Assembly (NCBI GenBank): GCA_015501055.1 | Contig: JADNYV010000699.1 | Span: 1 to 17,788, forward strand | Length of the DNA: 17,788 nt | Direction: 5' to 3' | DNA from: Mucidula mucida | Taxonomy: Eukaryota; Basidiomycota; Agaricomycetes; Agaricales; Physalacriaceae | Shown here: piece by piece, positions 16,225 through 17,788 of the stretch | Position numbering within the stretch: the first letter of the stretch is position 1 | Layout: the number at the start of each line of letters is the position of its first letter | Program-made: the position numbers and the translations under genes | The notes under the pieces: generated by a model | The model's input: the letters and a program-made list of their open reading frames with translations, nothing else | What the model was told of the DNA's origin: nothing | Database searches by the model: none

Positions 16225-17788
16225 AGCCCCGAAGATATCACATAAGACTCGAACCAGGCCATGCTAAATCGCGTTCTACTCTTAAAGTAGAGCAACGCCG
16301 TTGGCGAGTACGTCGACAGAGAGCTCCGATATGAAAGTTGTCCGGGTGGAAGTGGCGTGTGTGGCGTCGCGAGTCGTGCTGTCCGCAGTGAGGAGTGAGC
16401 GTATGGGGGTCGCGTCGCGCTGCACCGTAATTCAACCCGAGTTCGGGCTCTGTCATTCGTCGTTAGCGTAAAGTGAATAGAAGATAACGTACCGAGGGCG
16501 CATCACCAAGACGTCCCAATGCGTGGTAAATCCGTGCTCCGTCGATCTGCATCGCGATCAGCGGCCGAGTGTTCAGAGCTGAAGACTGGCCGTGTTAATC
16601 CGCGTGGCCGGGCTGCACTGTGGAACGGGTACTGGGAAGAGGAGATGGGGCGACGAGCTCGTAGCACAGTACCGACAATCCCTGAGATTACGCTGAAAAT
16701 CAGGCCCTAAAACAACTCGTTAGTTTGGGAAGCACGTAGGAAGGAATAACGTACGGAAGACAGGTCGTAACTGATGCTTCGAAAGCATGCATTCCATGAG
16801 ATCAAAATCGATATCAACGGTCAAATGTATCCGACGGCTTGCCGCATAAGGTAGTCCGTCTTGGAATTGGAAGGGCTCCAAGCGAGTCGCAAGGTTGCAG
16901 TGTGCGTGTATTCACGGATGGAGCGAGAGCGAGCTCTAGATGGTATGTGTGAGGTACTAGGTAGCACGACGGCCAGTTGGGATACGGCGTCAAAGAGAAG
17001 CGAGTCCAAGTTGAACTGTGGCGTGCATCTTCGGGGAGAATCCTACTCGAAGCAGTGAAGTTGGCGTACACAACTACAAGCGTAAGTCGTGATGTTAGCT
17101 AAACAAACGTGATGTACTGAGAAACAAAGTACCAAAAAGACAATATAACGTACTTGGCCAAGTTGAGTGGCCAACGTCCTGATCCATAAGCCGCCAGATA
17201 AAGATTGCCATCAGCAGCGCATGGTCCCTGGACGACTCGAACTTCTCGAAGATCTGATGCTGGAAAGCGGAGGAACCGTCCAAGGGTGAAAATGGCGTGT
17301 GGCGTAGCGAACATGTTACCACGTAGTGAGGAGCTGCAGGTGGAGAGTAATGGGCTGCAGTGCTGCTACTCAACGTAAGTCCGTCGCAGTTCAGGCACTG
17401 AAATTCGTTTGTTAGCACTAATAAACGAGATAGATGGCAATCGTACAGGACAGAATTGTCCACAAGGACGTCCAATGCGGGCGTAAATCCAAGCGCGTGA
17501 GTATAAATCGCATCAGCGGTTAATGATTTCGCAGCTAAGCTGGGCACGAGGGTGTGGGTCCGTGTCCGTGGTGGAACGCATGGCGCTGGTGGTTGTCCGT
17601 GGACAAGGAGTTGCATACTCAGAAGCCTCTTTGAGAGCAATGGCGGTAGCGCCACGAGAACCTGCAAATTGAGCCTGAAGATGTCGTACAAAGACAATTG
17701 GTAAAGAGGCGTCCAAAGCGTCATTATAACCGACGTCCGTGAGATCCGAATCGGGATCAATGGCACGAGTTTTCCCGTGGCTCGGCGT
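16225..17788 (-). other. Second copy of tandem array 1, indel-rich
   Basis: The modules of 4000-5655 recur here on the minus strand, including introns matching 4227-4275 (acceptor at 16450), 4493-4540 (donor in AATAACGTACGG near 16745-16756) and 5215-5263 (acceptor near 17398). Several introns are shortened by missing bases. A minus-strand frame at 17095-17766 is open for 223 codons, but it reads through intron positions and joins different module frames, so it is not accepted as a protein. Confidence 0.6.

Larger units (their letters stand above)
15431..17788. repeat. Large direct duplication, right copy, cut by the window end
   Basis: This matches 3159-5655 in the same orientation but spans 2358 bases against 2497. 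The offset between copies is 12272 at the start, about 12273 at 3507, 12238 near 3971, 12223 near 4227, 12183 near 5215 and 12133 at the end, so bases are lost progressively. The losses are scattered, often one or two bases and not only in homopolymers. The minus-strand introns and exons of array 1 are still recognisable, but frames are more broken than in the left copy. Confidence 0.9.

Noticed and set aside
17095..17766. 223-codon minus-strand frame in the right duplication copy
   Set aside because: It exists because missing bases remove stops and intron boundaries that are present in the left copy, so it is probably an artefact.
1..17788. CRISPR arrays, bacterial operons, Shine-Dalgarno sites
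   Set aside because: The window is eukaryotic. The repeats are long diverged modules and introns, not short regular repeats with spacers.

Overview
This is nuclear DNA from a filamentous fungus, most likely a basidiomycete of the Agaricomycetes type. The evidence is a Ste12 transcription factor that carries both the STE domain and two C2H2 zinc fingers, many 46-57 nt introns with clear GTRCG...CTRAY...YAG signals on both strands, and a chromodomain Ty3/gypsy retrotransposon. The species cannot be fixed from the sequence.

Layout. (1) 1-3158: minus-strand remains of chromodomain Ty3/gypsy elements in the order pol 3' end (2334-3158), polypurine tract, one complete 523-bp LTR (1800-2322), primer-binding site, leader, and frameshifted gag (1-1200, running off the left edge). 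The LTR and the sequence after it carry a self-priming signature like that of the Tf1/sushi group. (2) 3159-5655: left copy of a large direct duplication, including most of a minus-strand tandem array (about 4033-6112) of intron-containing modules about 1.0 kb long. (3) 6113-7400: more intron-containing minus-strand modules and a degenerate ~108-bp repeat. (4) 7400-8956: mostly unassigned, with one weak plus-strand two-exon gene candidate. (5) 8957-11571: the STE12 gene, plus strand, three introns. (6) 11572-12519: intergenic, with a strong nested palindrome. (7) 12520-14205: a second minus-strand tandem array with homologous 49-57 nt introns. (8) 14401-15321: a CT/GA tract and a candidate three-exon minus-strand gene. 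(9) 15431-17788: right copy of the duplication, cut by the window end.

A caution applies to the whole window. STE12 appears to carry about five single-base frameshifts. The right duplication copy is 139 bases shorter than the left over the matched span, almost entirely through scattered small deletions that become denser toward the window end. This looks like an uncorrected long-read assembly, so broken frames here are weak evidence for pseudogenes.

The most notable items are the self-primed LTR, the retroelement cut exactly at a duplication boundary, and the two arrays in which the introns themselves recur as homologous families. No function is proposed for the array genes.
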